DNA of 64,000 nt. Origin: Eriocheir sinensis (Eukaryota; Arthropoda; Malacostraca; Decapoda; Varunidae). Below are positions 10,175-21,084 of this stretch, piece after piece. Numbering within the stretch: the stretch's first letter is position 1; each line of letters opens with the position of its first letter. The notes below the pieces were generated by a model that searched no databases, was not told the origin of the DNA, and was given only the letters and a program-made list of their open reading frames with translations. Made by a program: the position numbers and the translations under genes. Location: NCBI RefSeq assembly GCF_024679095.1, contig NC_066553.1:4982237-5046236 (forward strand). Direction: 5' to 3'.

Positions 10175-11758
10175 TTTTTTTCTTCTTTTTTTTCCTCCTC
10201 TTCTTCCTCCTCCTCCTCTTCATCTTCCTCTTCCTAGTTCTCTTCCTATTCCTTCTTTTCACCCTTCTGTTCATTCTTTGTTTTTGGTTTCTCCTCTTCC
10301 TCTTCTTCCTCTTCCTCTTCCTCCTCTTCCTCTTCCTCTTCCTAATTGTCTTCCGATACCTACTTTTTTCCCTTCTTTTCATTCTTTATTTTTCTTTCTC
10401 TTCTTTCCTTCCTCTTCCTTCTCTTCTTTCTCTTCTTTTCTTCCCCTTTCTTCTTTTCTTCCTCTTCCTTCTCTTCTTCCTCTTTCGTCTTTTCTTCCTC
10501 TTCCTTCTCTTCTTCCTCTTTCTTCTCTTCTTCCTTTTTCTTCTCTTCTTCCTCTTTCTTCTCTTCTTCCTCTTCTCTTCTTCCTCTTTCTTCTCTTCTT
10601 CCCCTTTCTTCTTTTCTTCCTCTTTCTTCTCTTCTTCCTCTTTCTTCTCTTCTTCCTCTTTCTTCTCTTCTTCCTTTTTCTTCTTTTCTTCCCCTTTCTT
10701 CTTTTCTTCCTCTTCCTTCTCTTCTTCCTCTTTCGTCTTTTTTTCCTCTTTCTTCTCTTCTTCCTCTTTCTTCTCTTCTTTCTCTTTCTTCTCTTCTTCC
10801 TCTTTCTTTTCTTCTTCCCCTTTCTTCTTTTCTTCCCCTTTCTTCTTTTCTTCCTCTTCCTTCTCTTCTTCCTCTTCCTTCTCTTCTTCCTCTTTCTTCT
10901 CTTCTTCCCCTTTCTTCTTTTCTTCCTCTTTCCTCTCTTCTTCCTCTTTCTTCTCTTCCTCCTCCTCTTCCTTATTAACTACGACTACTCCATTTCACCC
11001 TTCTGTCCATTCTTCTCTTCTGCTTTCTTCTCCTCCTCTTTCCCGTCTTCCTTATTTTTTAGTGTTTGTTTTTATTTTTCTTCACTTTCTTTCTTTTTCT
11101 CCTTTTCATTTTCCACATTTTCCTCGATTTTTTTGGTATTCTCTGTTTTTTTTTCTCCTTTCCCATTTTCTCTCTTTCTTCTTTTTCTTCTTCCTCTTCT
11201 TCCTTCTCCTCCCCATCATCATCATCATCATCATTATCATCATCATTCTGCACATTCTTCTCTTATGCTTTTTCCTCTTCCTTCTCCTCCTCCTCCTCCT
11301 CCTCCTCCTCCTCCTCCTTATTCATCTTGGTTGCTTCTTTATTCTTCCTATTTATCTTTTATTCTTTCTTTTCTATTTTCCTTTTCTTTTTCTATTCCTT
11401 CTCTTTCTCTTTCTTCTCATTGTTTTGCTTTTTACTTTCTTTTATTTTCTTTTTTACTCGTTTATTTCTTTCTTTGTTTCCTTATCTCTCTTTTTATTCC
11501 TCCTCCTCCTCCTCCTCCTCCTCCTCCTCCTCCTCCTCCTCTTCTTCTTCTTCCTCCTCCTCCTATTTACATACACATATCGGCATTTCAGTCTTCCCTC
11601 TTCTTTCTCTCCTCCTCCTCCTCCTCCTCCTCCTCCTCCACTTACATATATGCATGCCCTTTATCTTCCTCTCCCTCCCTCCCTCCCTTTCTCCCTCCCT
11701 CCCTCCCTCTCTTCCATTTCTCACTTCACTGCCTTTCCATCCTCTCTCTCTCTCTCTC

Positions 11759-11808
<50 letters not shown>

Positions 11809-12146
11809 CTTCATTACCTGTATCCCTCCCTTCTCCCTTCCTCCCTCCCTCGCTCTCTCCTCCTCCTCTTCCTCCTCCCTCCCTCCTTTCCTCCATTCGT
11901 ACCCTTCATCTAGCACTTATTGTTCCTCCCATTCATCTTTCTTCCCTCCCTCCCTCCCTCCCCAGTCCCTCTCTCTCCCTCTCTCTCTCTCTAATCAGGT
12001 GTCCCTTCCTACCTCCCTCCCTCCCTTTCCTATCCTCCTTAACAGCCTCCCGTTCTCCTCTCCCTTTATTTCCTCTCATTCCTTCCCTTCCCTTCTCTTC
12101 TTTTCCCCTATTCCCTCCCCTTCCTTTCCATCCCTTCCTTTCCTTC
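10175..12146. repeat. About 2-kb polypyrimidine tract with 18-bp minisatellite
   Basis: The plus strand is almost free of purines for nearly 2 kb. Between about 10380 and 10970 it is built of units close to TTCTTCCTCTTTCTTCTC (18 bp) with frequent C-for-T variants. Further on lie (ATC)n (11215-11247), (TCC)n (11284-11320, 11498-11540, 11610-11640), (TC)n (11745-11806) and CCCTCC-type runs. The stop-free 679-codon frame over this tract is Phe, Leu, Ser and Pro only and is not a gene. Its immediate right neighbour is a LINE insertion. Confidence 0.93.
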
Positions 12147-12553
12147 GAACATAAGAACATAAGAACGTAGGAGTCTGCAAGAGGCCGGTAGGATTGTACA
12201 AGGCAGCTCCTTTGAACCAGAGCTCCCGTGATTCTACCCCCACCTATTATCACTGTCCATGAATTTATCTATTTTTGAATGTGGCAATTCTATTCACACT
12301 TACCACATGACTGCTCAGCCTGTTCCACTCATCTACCACTCTGTTAGTAAAGCAGTTTTTGCCTATGTCCCTGTTGAGTCTGAATTTATCCAGTTTAAAC
12401 CCATTACTTCGTGTCCTACCCGGTCCTCTTACCAACAAAACTTTATGAATATCCCCCTTATTAAAGCCCTTCATCCATTTATAAACCTCGATCATGTCTC
12501 CACGCACCCTTCCCTGCCTCTCACTCACGAATCTCTCCTTCCATTTCTACTTA
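12147..12553 (-). mobile_element. CR1-like LINE, second family, 5'-truncated 3' end
   Basis: The minus strand shows the end of an RT frame (12234-12553), a short 3' UTR and a terminal TTCTTATGTTCTTATG (12150-12170 on the plus strand as ATAAGAACATAAGAAC). The terminal 8-bp unit repeated about twice is the kind of tail known from CR1 LINEs. The protein is clearly homologous to, but much diverged from, the copy at 14572-16080, so this is a separate family. The insertion sits between pyrimidine DNA on its left and GGA-rich DNA on its right. Confidence 0.78.
12234..12553 (-). pseudogene. RT C-terminal relic of the second LINE family
   Basis: The minus-strand frame reads WKERFVSERQGRVRGDMIEV, then VYKWMKGF, NRDIGKNCFTNRVVDEWNRL and RIATFKNRIDKFMDSDNRWG, ending at a stop (CTA at 12234-12236). 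RGDMIEVYK, FTNRVV..WN.L and FK.RIDKF correspond to RGDMIQVFK, FSNRVVRHWNSL and FKKRIDRHF of the first family. Catalytic blocks are missing. A stop lies just upstream (near 12553), marking the truncated 5' edge. Confidence 0.78.
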
Positions 12554-12559
12554 CCTAAC

Positions 12560-12782
12560 CTGCCAGAGAGAAGGAGGAGGAGGAAGAGGAGGAGGAGGAG
12601 GAGGAAGAGGAAGAAGATGAAGAGGAGGAAAGGGCAACAAGGAGAGTGAGAAATGGAGAGAAGGAAAGCGAGAGAGTAGATGGTAGGGAGAGGGAGGGAA
12701 GGAGGGACGGAGGGAGAGAGGGAGGAGGAGGAGGAGAGAGGGCGTGTCCATTCGAAGGTCAATAAAACGAACTGTTGCACGA

Positions 12783-12844
<62 letters not shown>

Positions 12845-12875
12845 GAGAGTGAGAGTGAGTGAGAGAAAGGAAGGA

Positions 12876-12922
<47 letters not shown>

Positions 12923-13035
12923 CTATTTGTTGCGGTTTTCTGTCTCTCGGAAAGGAAAGGAAAGGAAAGAAAAATAATAGAAAATATGAAAAAGAGAGGA
13001 AGGAAGGAAGACAGTGGAAGGAAAAGAGAAAAAAA
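12560..13035. repeat. GGA-rich and (GA)n purine tract
   Basis: GGA-rich sequence 12568-12735, (GA)n 12786-12842 with GTGA variants, (GA)n 12880-12921, then AAAGG-type units to about 12975. No gene seen. Confidence 0.9.
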
Positions 13036-13149
13036 AGTTAAAATTCTTACCGTGTTATTTTTTTTTTGTTTTGTTTTCGTTTTGTTTTTGTTTTCTTCCT
13101 TTTCTTAGTGTTATTGAGAGGTGTGGAATTACCTATTTGTTCACGTGAC

Positions 13150-13159
13150 AGACCTCCAT

Positions 13160-13210
<51 letters not shown>

Positions 13211-13800
13211 TTCGCTTCTTCATCCGTCTCTCCTTCCTCCCCTGTCCCTCTCTTTCTTTGCCTCCTCTTCATCTTCCTCCTCTTCCTCCTCCTCCTCCTC
13301 TTCCTTTTCCTCTTCCTTCTCTTCATTATATACTCATCTTCCTTATCCGTCCCTCTCTCTCTCTCCCTCCTTCCTTCCTTCCCTTTCTTCTCCCTCCCTT
13401 TCTTTTTCCCTCCTTCCCTCCTTCCTCCCTCCTCCCTATCATCCTTCCACCTCCACAATCCTTCTCGTTTTCCTTCTTTTTGTTTTTGCATAATTTCCTC
13501 GAGTCTTCTTCCTCCTCTTCTTTCAACATCTTTTATTTCCTTTCTTTCTTCCTTCTTTCCTTTACTCAAATTGTCCTTCCTCTCTTCCTCTTGTCCTCTC
13601 TCCCTTTCTCCTTTCCTCCCCTTCCTTCCTTCCTTCATTTCCTTCCTTTCCTTCCTTCCTTCCTTCCTTCCTTCCTTCCTTCCTTCCTTCCTTCCTTCCT
13701 TCCTTCCTTCCTTCTTGCCTTCCCTCCTCTCATTCCTTCCTCCTTCCCCTCCTCCTCCCTCCCTCGCTCCAGCATTCATTTTCTCTCCCAGCATCTTCAA
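13150..13800. repeat. (TC)n and polypyrimidine tract with (TTCC)n
   Basis: (TC)n at 13160-13208, pyrimidine sequence to 13795, and a nearly pure (TTCC)n at about 13622-13714. The stop-free frames on both strands are simple-repeat peptides. Confidence 0.92.
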
Positions 13801-14079
13801 AAATATTTTCTTGGAAAAGAGAGAGAGAGTGTATTTATAATCTCTCTCTCTCTCTCTCTAATAGTTTGGTTGAAGTTTTCTTTTGAGTGAAAGGAGTTAT
13901 TTTTTTCCATTTCACTTTGGTTTCATTTTTTCATTCTTTTTCATTTCGCTTTTTTCCTTTTTCTCTTTCCCTTTTTGCCCTCCTTTCATCCCTCGTCTCT
14001 CCTTTCCTTTTCCTTGTTTTTCCTTTGATCTCTAAAGAGGAATTTTGTTTACAGGATAAGCTGTTAACTGGATTTCATT

Positions 14080-14240
<161 letters not shown>

Positions 14241-14249
14241 AATCATCAT

Positions 14250-14294
14250 CATTGTTAAGCACTCACACTATCTTCCTTTCTTTCTTCTTATCTA

Positions 14295-14350
<56 letters not shown>

Positions 14351-14571
14351 GCACATTCTCCTCATCATTATCTCTTACGCCCTATTTTCTTCTTTCTTCT
14401 TTTCTCTCTTCTTTCCATCTTCTCTTTCCTCTTTTCTTCCCTTTTTTCTTTTCTTTTAAATATTCTTCTACTTTTTTCCTCTTCCCTTTTCTCTTATTCA
14501 ACACATTCTTCTTCTTTTTCTCATCTTCCTCCTTCTCGTTTCTCACTTCCTTTCCTCCTCCTTTCCTTGTC
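14250..14571. repeat. Pyrimidine-rich DNA with (TC)n, upstream flank of the LINE
   Basis: (TC)n at about 14298-14347, then CTT-rich sequence up to the LINE boundary. There is no unique sequence between this tract and the element. Confidence 0.85.
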
Positions 14572-16080
14572 ACTACAACAAAACAAAGTCCCAAAAGACT
14601 GGAAACAAGCGAATGTAACTCCGATCTACAAAAAAGGGAGACAAAAGTGTGGCCCTAAACTACAGACCAATCAGCCTGACCTCTGTGGCGGGAAAAATCC
14701 TCGAGAAGATCGTCAGAGACAAACTCGTTAGGTTCCTTGAAGACAACAACATCATTTCCGATGCTCAGCACGGTTTCAGGAACAAGCGCTCATGCTTAAC
14801 CAATTTATTGGACTTCTTCCAAGGTATCTATGAAAACTGGGATAATCATATCCCCAGCGATGTTATATATCTAGACTTTCAGAAAGCCTTTGACAAAGTG
14901 CCACACGAAAGACTCCTCAAGAAACTCAAGTCGGCGGGATTAGGCTGCAATCTGACAGCGCGGATCAAGGACTGGCTCACTGGAAGAAAACAACGAGTTG
15001 TACTCAACGGACAGGCCTCCGAGTGGCTCCCGGTCACAAGTGGAGTGCCACAGGGGTCAGTGCTGGGACCCATACTTTTCATCATATATATCAACGACCT
15101 AGAACTAGGATTGAAATCCAATCTTTCAAAATTTGCCGACGACACAAAGGTGGGTGGGAAGGCCCTCACAACGGCAGACTGCGAAATTATCCAGAGACCT
15201 GGACCAGATCACTCGGTGGTCAGAAAAATGGCAGATGTCCTTCAACACTACCAAATGTAAAGTAATGCATATCGGATCCAGAAACAGCAACCACACATAC
15301 CACATGGGTGGCGAACCACTACATGTTGTGCAAGAGGAAAGAGACCTCGGGGTCACCATCAGCAGTGACTTGAAACAAACAAAACACTGCAAGTCCGCCT
15401 GTAAGAAAGCCAATACAATGCTTGGGTTCATATCGAGGAACTTCGAATACAAGACGCCGGGAGTTACGTTATCCTTGTACAATTCGCTGGTAAGGCCCCA
15501 CCTGGAATACGCCGTGCAATTCTGGTCTCCTAATTACAGGAAAGACATTGAATTACTTGAGAGAGTACAGCGCCGCGCCACGAAGATGATACCATCACTG
15601 AGGACGAAGCCCTATGAAGAGCGACTCGAGCGACTCAACCTCTTCACGTTGGAAAAGAGACGCCTGCGGGGAGACATGATACAAGTCTTTAAGTACCTGA
15701 ACAAGCTCAGCAACGTTGATCACTCCAAACTCTTCACGCTACAAACCAACCTGAGAACAAGAAACAACGGAAAAACAATTCAAGCAAGGCGATGCAATAC
15801 CGACATCGGCAGGAGTTATTTCTCGAATAGAGTTGTTCGCCACTGGAACAGCCTTCCTGCTGAAGTGGTTAGCGCAGAGACCATCAACTCCTTCAAGAAA
15901 CGCATTGATCGCCACTTTGCTGCATCGGGAGTGAACTGAACGCTCCCAAGAGTAGATACACAAGTGCTTTAATCCTTCCCTGCAAGCCACTCCTGTGGCA
16001 AACGGATTGATTGAATCACTGAACGCAGGCAGCCTAGTAATGAGCCAACAGGCTTTCTGCTGCCTGCTAGTCCATGTTTC
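14572..16080 (+). mobile_element. CR1-like LINE, longest copy, 5'-truncated
   Basis: A 5'-truncated non-LTR retrotransposon comprising most of the RT frame (about 14589-15939), a 3' UTR of about 140 bp and a (TCC)n tail from 16081. The endonuclease domain and the N-terminal RT part expected in a full element are absent; upstream lies only polypyrimidine DNA. The 5' edge is placed at about 14572-14589, where CT-rich sequence stops and recognisable RT begins. The family is the same as the minus-strand copy at 740-1339. CR1-like is my assignment from RT motif style ([17 protein letters not shown]) and the simple-repeat tail; a related clade such as Rex1 or L2 is possible. Confidence 0.88.
14589..15939 (+). 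pseudogene. Reverse transcriptase of CR1-like LINE with two frameshifts
   Basis: The RT would copy element RNA at a nicked chromosomal target. It reads in three frames. The first segment ([17 protein letters not shown]) ends at a one-base insertion at about 14636-14641. The second holds [20 protein letters not shown], catalytic block A ([16 protein letters not shown], Asp codon 14874-14876), block B ([20 protein letters not shown], from about 15039) and block C (FADD, 15132-15143). A second shift at about 15190-15197, best explained by loss of two bases in an AGAGA run, moves to a third frame: [38 protein letters not shown], then the C-terminal thumb to the stop after AASGVN. The catalytic residues are intact, so decay looks recent, but no functional protein can be made. 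Confidence 0.88.
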
Positions 16081-16106
16081 TTCCTCCTCCTCCTCCTCCT
16101 CCTCCT
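16081..16106 (+). repeat. (TCC)n tail of the LINE
   Basis: TTCC(TCC)n follows CATGTTTC, exactly the junction seen in the minus-strand copy near 735-745. A shared junction in two independent insertions suggests the TCC repeat is the element's own 3' tail. Confidence 0.75.
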
Positions 16107-16199
16107 AAATTCTCCCGCTCGCCTCGGTCTTCCCTCAAATATGTGTGTTTAACGCGAGCGAGAAGGAGAACCAATACCAATCCCTTCGTGTCTTATGGA

Positions 16200-16466
16200 G
16201 AGTTTTATATCTTGCGTCTGTCTTGTATTTCTGTCTATTTGTCTAGTTTGTCTGTATCTGTCTACTTGTTTGGCCTGCATATCTGTCTATCTATCGCTCT
16301 ATTTCCACCTGTATCTATCAGTTCATCTGTCTACCTGTATTCGCTTCCCTGTGTCTGTATATTCCTATTTCTTCGTATGTATTTGTGTGATTATATGTGT
16401 TTGTATGTATGTTTATATGTTTGAAGGTATGTATATGTATGTCTGTTTGCGATTCACTTAGAGGTG

Positions 16467-16520
<54 letters not shown>
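16200..16520. repeat. Degenerate (TGTC/TATG)n then (GT)n
   Basis: Loose CTGTC, TATC and TGTATG units run from about 16215 to 16445, followed by pure (GT)n at 16469-16518. Confidence 0.85.
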
Positions 16521-16544
16521 GGAGCACGCTGTAGAACGGTATGA

Positions 16545-16965
16545 AAAAAAAAATAAGGAAAGGAAAGGAATAGAAAGCAAGTTGGATTTGAAGAGGTAAG
16601 AAGGCAGAAAAGGAAGGAAGAAAAGGAATGAGAGGAGAGGATCAAAAGAAGAAAATAGAAGAGACAGGAAATAAATAGAAGAGAAAAATAAAACAGCCGA
16701 GAATTGTTAAGTGGTTGGAAGGAAAGAAGGAAAGGAAGGAGGAAAGGGAAAGGAATTTTAATAACGAAATATACGAATGAAAGAAAAAAGTTAGCAAGAA
16801 AGAAAGGGAGGAAGAAGAATAGGAAAACATCAGCTAAGAAATACAAGGGATGGAGAGGAAGGATTGATGGAATAAAGAAGGGAGAGAATAAGGAAGGAAG
16901 GAAAGAAGAGGAGGACTGGAGGAAGAAAAATGAGGGAGAGATTAGTGAAAGCCTTACTCCCGTTT
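16545..16965. repeat. Purine-rich GGAA-type low-complexity tract
   Basis: Nearly continuous A and G on the plus strand with GGAAGGAAAGG-like units. No coding evidence. Confidence 0.8.
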
Positions 16966-16989
16966 TCTTTAATGGGTAACTATTTATAT

Positions 16990-17500
16990 TGTATGAGAGA
17001 GAGAGAGAGAGAGAGAAAAAAAAAATAGGATACTCTTAAATTTCACGATGGAAGTTTCATAAATTTTCTTGCATTTTCGCTCAAAGTCTCTCTCTCTCTC
17101 TCTCTTATTTATGCTTTTATTCATGTCTCCGTCTTCGCTACCGGCAATTTTATGTCCATTTTTATCTTAAGCAACTGAATTTTCCTCCTCCTCCTCCTTC
17201 TTCTCCTCCTCCTCCTTTTCATCCTCTTCTTCCTCCTTCTTCTCCTTCTCTTCGTCGTTGTACTCATCCTCCTTCTCTCTCTCTCTCTCCTAAATCCCTC
17301 TCTGCCTCGTCTTCCTCCTTTTTCTCAATCCATGTCTTCTTCCTCCTTCACCTCCTAAATCCTTCTTTCCTTTCTCCTCTTGCTTTCCCTCCTCCTCCTC
17401 CTCCTGGCTTCGCTTCTCCTCAGAATTTGTCTTTTTGCATATTATTTTCGCCCTAAATATGTTCAGATCATAAAATATCTCTCTCTCTCTCTCTCTCCAA
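16990..17500. repeat. Short (GA)n, (TC)n and (TCC)n tracts
   Basis: (GA)n 16995-17017, (TC)n 17086-17105, (TCC)-type 17184-17250, (TC)n 17274-17289 and (TC)n 17478-17498 within pyrimidine-rich DNA. Nothing else recognised. Confidence 0.85.
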
Positions 17501-17538
17501 TATCTACGCCGTTAAGATAAAAAGCCAGGACGCTGATT

Positions 17539-17540
<2 letters not shown>

Positions 17541-17618
<78 letters not shown>

Positions 17619-17761
17619 TGAGAGTGAGTGAGTGTAAGAGAGAGAGAATGTGAGAGTGAGAGAGTGAGAGAGAGAGTGAAACAAACAGAGATTGAGATAA
17701 GATGAAAAGGAGATGGGAAGGAAGGGCTGAGGTGAGGTGAGGTGAGGTGAGGTGAGGTGAG
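17541..17761. repeat. (GA)n with GTGA variants, then (GGTGA)n
   Basis: (GA)n at 17541-17615 passes into GAGTGAGA variants to about 17690. A clean pentanucleotide (GGTGA)n of six units lies at about 17731-17761. Confidence 0.9.
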
Positions 17762-17906
17762 AATCAGTACAGAAAGAAACACTAATGAGGAAAGGGAGGA
17801 GGGATGGAGAGAAGAGGGAAGAGAGAGAGAGAGAGGGAGGAGGAGAGGAGGAGGTAGGAGAACAAGGATAGAGGGGGGGGGGGACTTTAGGAATATAGCA
17901 ACACAA

Positions 17907-18172
<266 letters not shown>

Positions 18173-18359
18173 AAACAGGGATTGATTTTCTTAGTAATAG
18201 TCTTTTATTTCACCTTTGACAGAATTAAGAGAGAAAACACACACAAACACACGCATAAACAAACACATCAACAAACAAACACCTGGGAAAACCACTGATG
18301 ACTTTTCCTTTTATTTTCTTTTGTCCTTCTCACTTTAGACAGAATTAAGAGGAAAGAAT

Positions 18360-18426
<67 letters not shown>
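18360..18426. repeat. (CA)n
   Basis: (CA)n at 18362-18426. It follows a segment (TTTAGACAGAATTAAGAGGAAAG, 18336-18358) related to 18216-18235, so the (CA)n and its left flank look duplicated from the tract ending at 18168. Confidence 0.9.
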
Positions 18427-18428
<2 letters not shown>

Positions 18429-18629
18429 ACCTCCTCCTAGCACAAACAAAAATATTAATAGACCAAAATAGACAAAAAAAAAAAAAACATTTCACACATA
18501 ACATTACATCACACAATCATGGCTGTCGAAGGGTCATTAGAGAATCCATTAGGAGAAAAAGAGTTTTGTTGTTAAAGTAAATTCAAGGCTTTCATAGAGC
18601 TCATTATATTAGTCTGTCTGTTGTAAGGA

Positions 18630-19750
18630 TTGCCGAAGAGAAGGAGTAGGAGGAGGAGGAGAAGGATGATGATGATGATGAGGAGGAGGAGGAAAATGAA
18701 GAGGAAGAGAAACGAAGGGGAAGAGAAGAGAAAGAAAAAGAGGAAATGGAGGAGGAATAGGAGGAGGAGTAGGAAGAAGAAAAAGAGGAGGAAAAAGAAG
18801 AGGAAGAGTAAAGAAGAGAAAGAGAAAAGAAGAGGAAGAGAAAGAAAAAGAGGAAGTGGAGGAGGAAGAGAAAGAGGATTAGTAGGAGAAGGAGGAGGAA
18901 GAAAAAGAGAAAGAGGAGGAGGAATAGAAGGAGAAAAGAAGACGAGAACGAGAAGGAGGATTAGGAAAACAGAAATAAGATTAAGTAATATACATATTGG
19001 ACGAAGAGAGAAATAAATAAAAATAAATAAATAAAAATTGATGTAATAATAGTAGTAGTAAAAGGAAAAGCAATATTAAGTAAAGGAAGGAAGAGAAACT
19101 AAAAACAATACTTGAAATAAATAAAGAGAAAAGTGAAAAAAGAGAAGAAGAAAAGAAAGAGGAAAAGCATAAAGAGAAATAAAATGTGTAAATAATATAT
19201 AAAAAAATGGACGAAAAAGAAAGAGAAAGAAAGAAAGAGAAAACTAATGAAATATAAGAACTGCAAGGAAGAGAAACTAAAGGAAAGGAAAGTAGAGAGT
19301 AAATGAACTTAAACTGGAGGAAGAATATAGCAAAGTAAAGGAAGATAAAAGTGAAATAAGAGATAATTTAATATGAAAGAAAACGTAGAACAGATAATGG
19401 AAGGGGAAACTAAAGTGGAGGAGAAATATTAAGTACAGGAAGGGAAAGAAGAGAAAGAGGAGAGATTAAGATTATTAAGGAAAGATGGAGAGGGAAGGGG
19501 AAGGAGGAGCTGATGAAGGGAAATCAGAATACAAAGGCAATGGAGAAAAGAATGGGAAGAGAAGGAATTGGAAGAGAAGAAGAAGGAGGAGGAGGAGGAG
19601 GAGGAGGAGGAGGAGGAGGAGGAGAGGTATTGATATAGGGGAAGAAGGAAAAAGAGGAGTTATATAAATCGGAAAGAAGGGAAAAAGATGAAGATAAAAT
19701 AGAAGATAAAGTAAAAAATGATAAAGAAGACGAATAAGAAGAAGACGAAA

Positions 19751-19782
<32 letters not shown>

Positions 19783-20020
19783 GAAGAAACAAACAAAACA
19801 AATAAACAAAGAAGATAAAGAATAAGAATAATAAATCAAATAAAAAAAGACTAACAGGAAAAAGTAAAAAAAATAACAAAAAGCAACAAAACCTTTCGAA
19901 AAAACAACAAAATAATCATTAAAGAAGAAAAAACGAAAAAAAAATAACGTAAAAAAGAAGAAAACTTAAGAAAAGAATAAAAAGTAAGAAAAAAAATGGC
20001 ATAAGGTAAACGAAAGATAA
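18630..20020. repeat. Long purine-rich low-complexity region
   Basis: Predominantly A and G on the plus strand: GGA/GAA-rich 18640-18965, A-rich 19015-19470, (GGA)n 19586-19624, (GAA)n about 19755-19785, and A-rich to 20020. No conserved protein or RNA seen on either strand. Confidence 0.85.
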
Positions 20021-20024
20021 TTGT

Positions 20025-20078
20025 GAGCTATTTATTTTTAGGCACGGCGAAGGTTTAAATGAGGGATCCCTTAACGAG
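20025..20078 (+). repeat. Orphan unit related to the 145-bp array
   Basis: GAGCTATTTATTTTTAGGCA followed by CGGCGAAGGTTTAAATGAGG resembles the left edge of the array at 21050-21100 (ATCATTAGGCACGGTAAAGG, TTTCAATGAGGGAC). It is a diverged piece of that satellite separated from it by about 1 kb of purine tract. Confidence 0.65.
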
Positions 20079-20089
20079 AGGAATTAGGG

Positions 20090-20450
20090 GCGGAGGAGGA
20101 GGAGGAGGAGGAGGAGGAGGAAGACATGGATTGAGAAAAAGAAGGAAGACGAAGCAGAGAAAGATTAAGGAGAGAGAAAAAAAAGAAGGAGGAGGAGGAG
20201 GAGGAGGAGGAGGAAGACATGGATTGAGAAAAAGAAGGAAGACGAAGCAGAGAAAGATTAAGGAGAGAGAAAGAAAAGAAGGAGGAGGAGGAGGAGAAGG
20301 AGAAGGAGGAGGAGGAGGAGGAGGGAGAGGAGGAGGAGTTGGAGGAGGAGGAAGACATGGATTGAGAAAAAGAAGGAGGACGAAGCAGAGAAAGATTAAG
20401 GAGAGAGAAAGAAAAGAAGGAGGAGGAGGAGGAGGAGGCGGAGGAAAAGA
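20090..20450. repeat. Three-unit purine repeat with (GGA)n spacers
   Basis: AGACATGGATTGAGAAAAAG occurs at 20122, 20215 and 20353, each followed by a conserved stretch of about 70 bp (AAGACGAAGCAGAGAAAG) and a (GGA)n of variable length. Spacing is 93 and 138 bp, the difference being GGA copy number. Confidence 0.88.
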
Positions 20451-20559
20451 AGGAGAAGAAGAAGAAATGAAATAGAAGAAGAAAATAAGAAAAAGAAAGA
20501 GAAAGAGAAACAAAGAGGAAGAGAATAAGAAAGAAAAAAAGATAGAAAGTACAGGAAGA

Positions 20560-20683
20560 AGTACAAGAAGAAGAAGAAGAAGAAGAAGAAGAGGAAGACA
20601 AAAAGGAGGAGGGGGAGGAGGAGAAGGAGGAGGAGGCAGAAAAACTACTCATTAGTGAACTCGGTCTCTTAGTACGGTCACTG

Positions 20684-20772
<89 letters not shown>
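20560..20772. repeat. (GAA)n, GGA and (GA)n
   Basis: (GAA)n at about 20566-20592, GGA-rich to 20640 and (GA)n at 20692-20770. Confidence 0.93.
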
Positions 20773-20773
<1 letters not shown>

Positions 20774-21084
20774 GACTTCACATAATGACGTCTTTATATT
20801 TAGATCTTCAGATAATTGATAACATATTCATATAATAGAAATAAATTCACTTCGATAGATAAATAGATAATGTTAATATATCGAAAGTAGATCATTGCTT
20901 TAGTATGACCTTTAGATAGATTAATTGCAGCACACAGGTAGATAGGGAAGATAGATAAAGGACTGGAAGAGAGATGAAGAGGTAAATAGGTAGGTAGACA
21001 ATTAGAGACATAAGGAATTGAGATAAATGAAGATTGCATAAATTATTCAAACTATAATTGCAAGCGATTTATCATTAGGCACGG

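Noticed and set aside
10131..12170. 679-codon plus-strand open frame
   Set aside because: Pure pyrimidine DNA lacks stop codons in the plus frames; the peptide is Phe/Leu/Ser/Pro only and no domain can be recognised.
13806..13861. Regulatory hairpin formed by GA and TC runs
   Set aside because: GAGAGAGAG at 13819 and (TC)n at 13841-13859 are complementary, but such pairs occur throughout the window by microsatellite density alone.
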